DNA from: CBDCAS01 sp965214015
GTDB taxonomy: Bacteria > Pseudomonadota > Gammaproteobacteria > Coxiellales > Coxiellaceae
DNA: 6,524 bases
Assembly (NCBI GenBank): GCA_965214015.1
Contig: CBDCAS010000009.1
Span: 1-6,524, forward strand
Direction of reading: 5' to 3'
Within the stretch, counting starts at the first letter, position 1. Each line of letters begins with the position of its first letter. The translations under genes and the position numbers were made by a program. Positions 4,839-6,524 of this stretch are shown here, piece after piece. Under the pieces are notes generated by a model. It was not told where the DNA came from and did not search any database. It was given only the letters and a program-made list of their open reading frames with translations.

Positions 4839-5791
4839 ATGCCAGCAGCTTATCCACTAGAACTACGGCAACGAGCCGTTTCCCATTATCGAAAAGGTGG
4901 GAGTACGCAACTTGAAACAGCTGAACTATTCAAAATTGGCATAGCGACGTTACGTATTTATTTGCGTCGTGATGAACAAAATGATTTAGCCCCCAAACCT
5001 TATCAACGTGGTAGAAAGCCTGTCATATCAGGAAATCACCTGCAAAAAATTGAGAGTTGGGTAACGGATAAACCTGATATTCGAGTTAAGCATCTGTGTA
5101 AAAAATATAAGCACTATTACAAAAAAACGGTGAGTCAATCGATGATGTCTCGCGCTTTAAAAACATTAGCGATAACGCGAAAAAAGAAAAGTCTTTTTGC
5201 ACAGGAGCAGTTACGTCCGGACGTCGAAAAAAAAGACAGGCGCACATAAAAAAATATAAGGACGTTGACCCAGAACGCCTGATTTTTATTGATGAAATGG
5301 GGGCTTACCTGAATATGGTGCTCAATTATGCACGTGCGCCAATCGGACAACGCGTGCATATGCCGAAGCCATTTAATCGTGGTATGAAACTTTCGGTCAT
5401 TGGTGCAATATCAACAGCACGCGTTGAAGCTTCATTGTATGGACCATGGGCAACTGATGGCGATATCTTTTATCATTTCATTGCTCACGATTTATGCCCA
5501 ATATTACAGCCGCATCATATTGTTTTACTTGATAATGTCGGCTTTCATAAGACTCAGCGTGTACAGGATGCAATACATGCTACAGGTGCGAGTATCGATT
5601 TCTTGCCCCCGTACTCACCTGATTTTAATCCCATTGAAATGGCTTGGTCTTTTGTTAAGAATATTTTACAAGAAATAGAAGCTAGAACTTTGGCGTCGTT
5701 TCAAAAGGCACTTAAGTATGCATTAGAAAAAATTACTGAAAACAAATTGCTTGGATGGTTTCAACATGCTGGTTACCGATCGACTCAATAG
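4839..5791 (+). CDS. IS630-family transposase, expressed by -1 frameshift
   Basis: Two overlapping frames encode one transposase of about 317 residues. The first (4839-5249; ATG preceded by AGGA at 4827-4830) gives the helix-turn-helix part: 'YPLELRQRAVSHYRKGGS', 'ETAELFKIGIATLRIYLRR'. The second, in the -1 frame, continues with 'KKYKDVDPERLIFIDEMGAY' and runs to TAG 5789-5791. A -1 slip at the run of eight A (5227-5234, then G) joins them as '..QLRPDVEKK-RQAHIKKYKD..', the order expected for the family, with no stop in between. The catalytic residues are D at about 152 ('FIDEMG'), D about 232 ('VLLDNVGFHK') and E about 267 ('YSPDFNPIEMAW'), with 34 residues between the last two, as in the DD34E core. 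Two-frame expression is known for some IS630 relatives; an ordinary inactivating frameshift in the A-run is the alternative. The stop codon lies in the right terminal repeat. Confidence 0.85.
5227..5235 (+). other. Probable programmed -1 frameshift site (A8-G)
   Basis: Eight A followed by G contain the slippery heptamer A-AAA-AAG in the correct phase for tandem lysine codons. A Shine-Dalgarno-like AGGAG lies about 19 bases upstream (5203-5207), and a 12-bp perfect palindrome ACGTCCGGACGT (5213-5224) comes just before it. A second GGACGT at 5260-5265 could pair with the first arm instead. The phase change needed to join the two halves of the transposase is exactly -1. Confidence 0.65.
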
Positions 5792-5803
5792 GATGGCACT
5801 ATA
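5784..5803 (-). repeat. IS630 right end with TA target
   Basis: CTCAATAGGATGGCACTATA is the inverted partner of 4774-4793 with two mismatches. It holds both the IS630 transposase stop (TAG, plus strand) and the TGA (5785-5787, minus strand) that now ends the neighbouring gene. Confidence 0.8.
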
Positions 5804-6492
5804 ACATCTTTTATCACTTGATGCTCTTGCTGAATCTTTGTAACCCATGCTTGTGCATTAGTTCTCAGGACTGGTGCTGACCACCGATCATAGCGTCGAC
5901 ACTTAGACCAATGACTTAAGGGGCATTGCTGCTCTAAGTAACGACGCGATACCCGTGGCAATTTTCCAGAAGTTAAATACTTGTTTTTATTTATCACTGG
6001 CAGGGTCATGACTGCTGCGAAGGAGGGTAATTGGTCTTTGGTGATTAAAAATTTTTGAGCAGGATTTAAGCCAATACCTAAACAAATAGCCACGTCAAAC
6101 TGATCGGGTTCTCGACGATAGATAGGCTGACCTTTCTCGCCCATTCCAATGGTTACCCAACATTGGGGTTCGTAACGCATCACCTCATAGCGATTGTCTG
6201 ATTTTTGGTTAGCAATTTGACAACTGATTTCAGCAAGTAAGCGTGATCGAAACAAAGCAGTTGGTTGACGACCATCAGGTAATGTCACAAAAAGTCGTTC
6301 GTAATAACCCATTTCTTGCCATTCAGGGACATCGTTAGCAGCCCAACCGACATAACGGCGTAATTGATGGCGTTTATGAATAGGTATTTCTCTTGTGATG
6401 AGAGTAGTATTGACTACGTTTGCAATAGCACTTTGTGTCCACTCTCCTAAAAAATAGAGAGGGATAGTTGATGTAAGCCAAGAATTTAACAT
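5785..6492 (-). CDS. Unrecognised protein with its C-terminus altered by IS630
   Basis: A 235-residue reading frame from the ATG at 6490-6492, preceded by AAGGAA about nine bases upstream. I do not recognise a family with confidence. It looks soluble: no signal peptide and no clear membrane segment, although residues 1-13 are hydrophobic; it is rich in Trp, Arg and Tyr. Conspicuous stretches are 'LRRYVGWAANDVPEWQEMGY', 'LFVTLPDGRQPTALFRSRLL', 'YEPQCWVTIGMGEKGQPIYR' and 'QFDVAICLGIGLNP'. Such proteins occur on integrative or conjugative elements, but that is only an impression. The last five residues (IVPSY) and the stop come from the IS630 terminal repeat. Simple removal of the IS with one TA would end the protein at 'KDVNV', nearly the same length, so only a few native residues may be affected, unless DNA was deleted. 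The composition is clearly coding and somewhat richer in G+C than the IS genes. Confidence 0.6.
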   Translation of the reverse strand: MLNSWLTSTIPLYFLGEWTQSAIANVVNTTLITREIPIHKRHQLRRYVGWAANDVPEWQEMGYYERLFVTLPDGRQPTALFRSRLLAEISCQIANQKSDNRYEVMRYEPQCWVTIGMGEKGQPIYRREPDQFDVAICLGIGLNPAQKFLITKDQLPSFAAVMTLPVINKNKYLTSGKLPRVSRRYLEQQCPLSHWSKCRRYDRWSAPVLRTNAQAWVTKIQQEHQVIKDVIVPSY

Positions 6493-6524
6493 ATCACTGG
6501 ATTCCTTGTTTATAAATAAATCAT

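Larger units (their letters stand above)
4776..5801 (+). mobile_element. IS630-family insertion sequence, complete
   Basis: About 1026 bp between TA dinucleotides, with near-perfect terminal repeats of about 18 bp and a transposase in two overlapping frames. All catalytic blocks are present. Its left end truncates a Tn3 tnpA fragment and its right end truncates an unrelated minus-strand gene. It is therefore either inserted between them at a pre-existing junction or responsible for the junction by deletion. Confidence 0.85.

Noticed and set aside
5135..5359. Minus-strand open frame across the IS630 frameshift region
   Set aside because: It is antisense to both halves of the IS630 transposase and shows no family features.
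5400..5678. Plus-strand open frame of 92 codons within the IS630 transposase
   Set aside because: It is an alternative frame over the catalytic half, where the overlapping frame carries the D and E motifs.
1..6524. CRISPR array, toxin-antitoxin pair, tRNA or rRNA
   Set aside because: No regularly spaced direct repeats, no small two-gene module with recognisable partners, and no cloverleaf or rRNA sequence were seen on either strand.

Overview
The window is a nested pile of transposable elements around a single ordinary gene. Most of it is A+T-rich with gammaproteobacterial-looking genes. The mix of IS982, ISAs1, IS701, IS630 and Tn3-family pieces, plus a small outer-membrane beta-barrel protein, would fit a low-GC Legionellales-type (often host-associated) gammaproteobacterium. 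That placement is inference; there is no rRNA or housekeeping marker to confirm it.

Left block (1-1851): a Tn3-family transposase (tnpA) reads rightwards. Its N-terminal domain (1-398) and last ~64 codons (1410-1604) survive on either side of an IS982-family element (about 399-1408), and the middle ~2 kb of the gene is gone. The IS982 transposase has an in-frame amber codon. The Tn3 terminal inverted repeat (about 1610-1647) lies inside the 5' part of an ISAs1-family transposase on the minus strand, so the order of events is ISAs1, then Tn3, then IS982.

Middle (1852-3166): an A/T-rich spacer, then a G+C-rich, hairpin-rich stretch without a convincing gene (about 1950-2169). It directly abuts the stop codon of an intact minus-strand gene for a 254-residue outer-membrane beta-barrel protein. 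An A/T-rich leader upstream carries a possible promoter and a 14-bp perfect palindrome.

Right block (3167-6524): the end of a second, different Tn3-family transposon (inverted repeat from 3167), with the C-terminal part of its tnpA on the minus strand. An IS701-family element (3404-4533) interrupts this tnpA with a clean 5-bp duplication (TTCAA). Removing the element and one duplicate restores 134 continuous codons ending in a stop. An IS630-family element (4776-5801), whose transposase is made by a -1 frameshift at a run of eight A, lies next to the 5' edge of that fragment. Its other end cuts into the 3' end of an unrecognised minus-strand gene (5785-6492).

The IS701 and IS630 elements look intact and possibly active; IS982 is intact except for the amber codon; both Tn3 elements and ISAs1 are remnants. 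Each of the four interrupted reading frames now ends at a stop codon lying in the terminal repeat of the invading element. I see no CRISPR array, tRNA, rRNA or defence system, and no convincing new multi-gene system.
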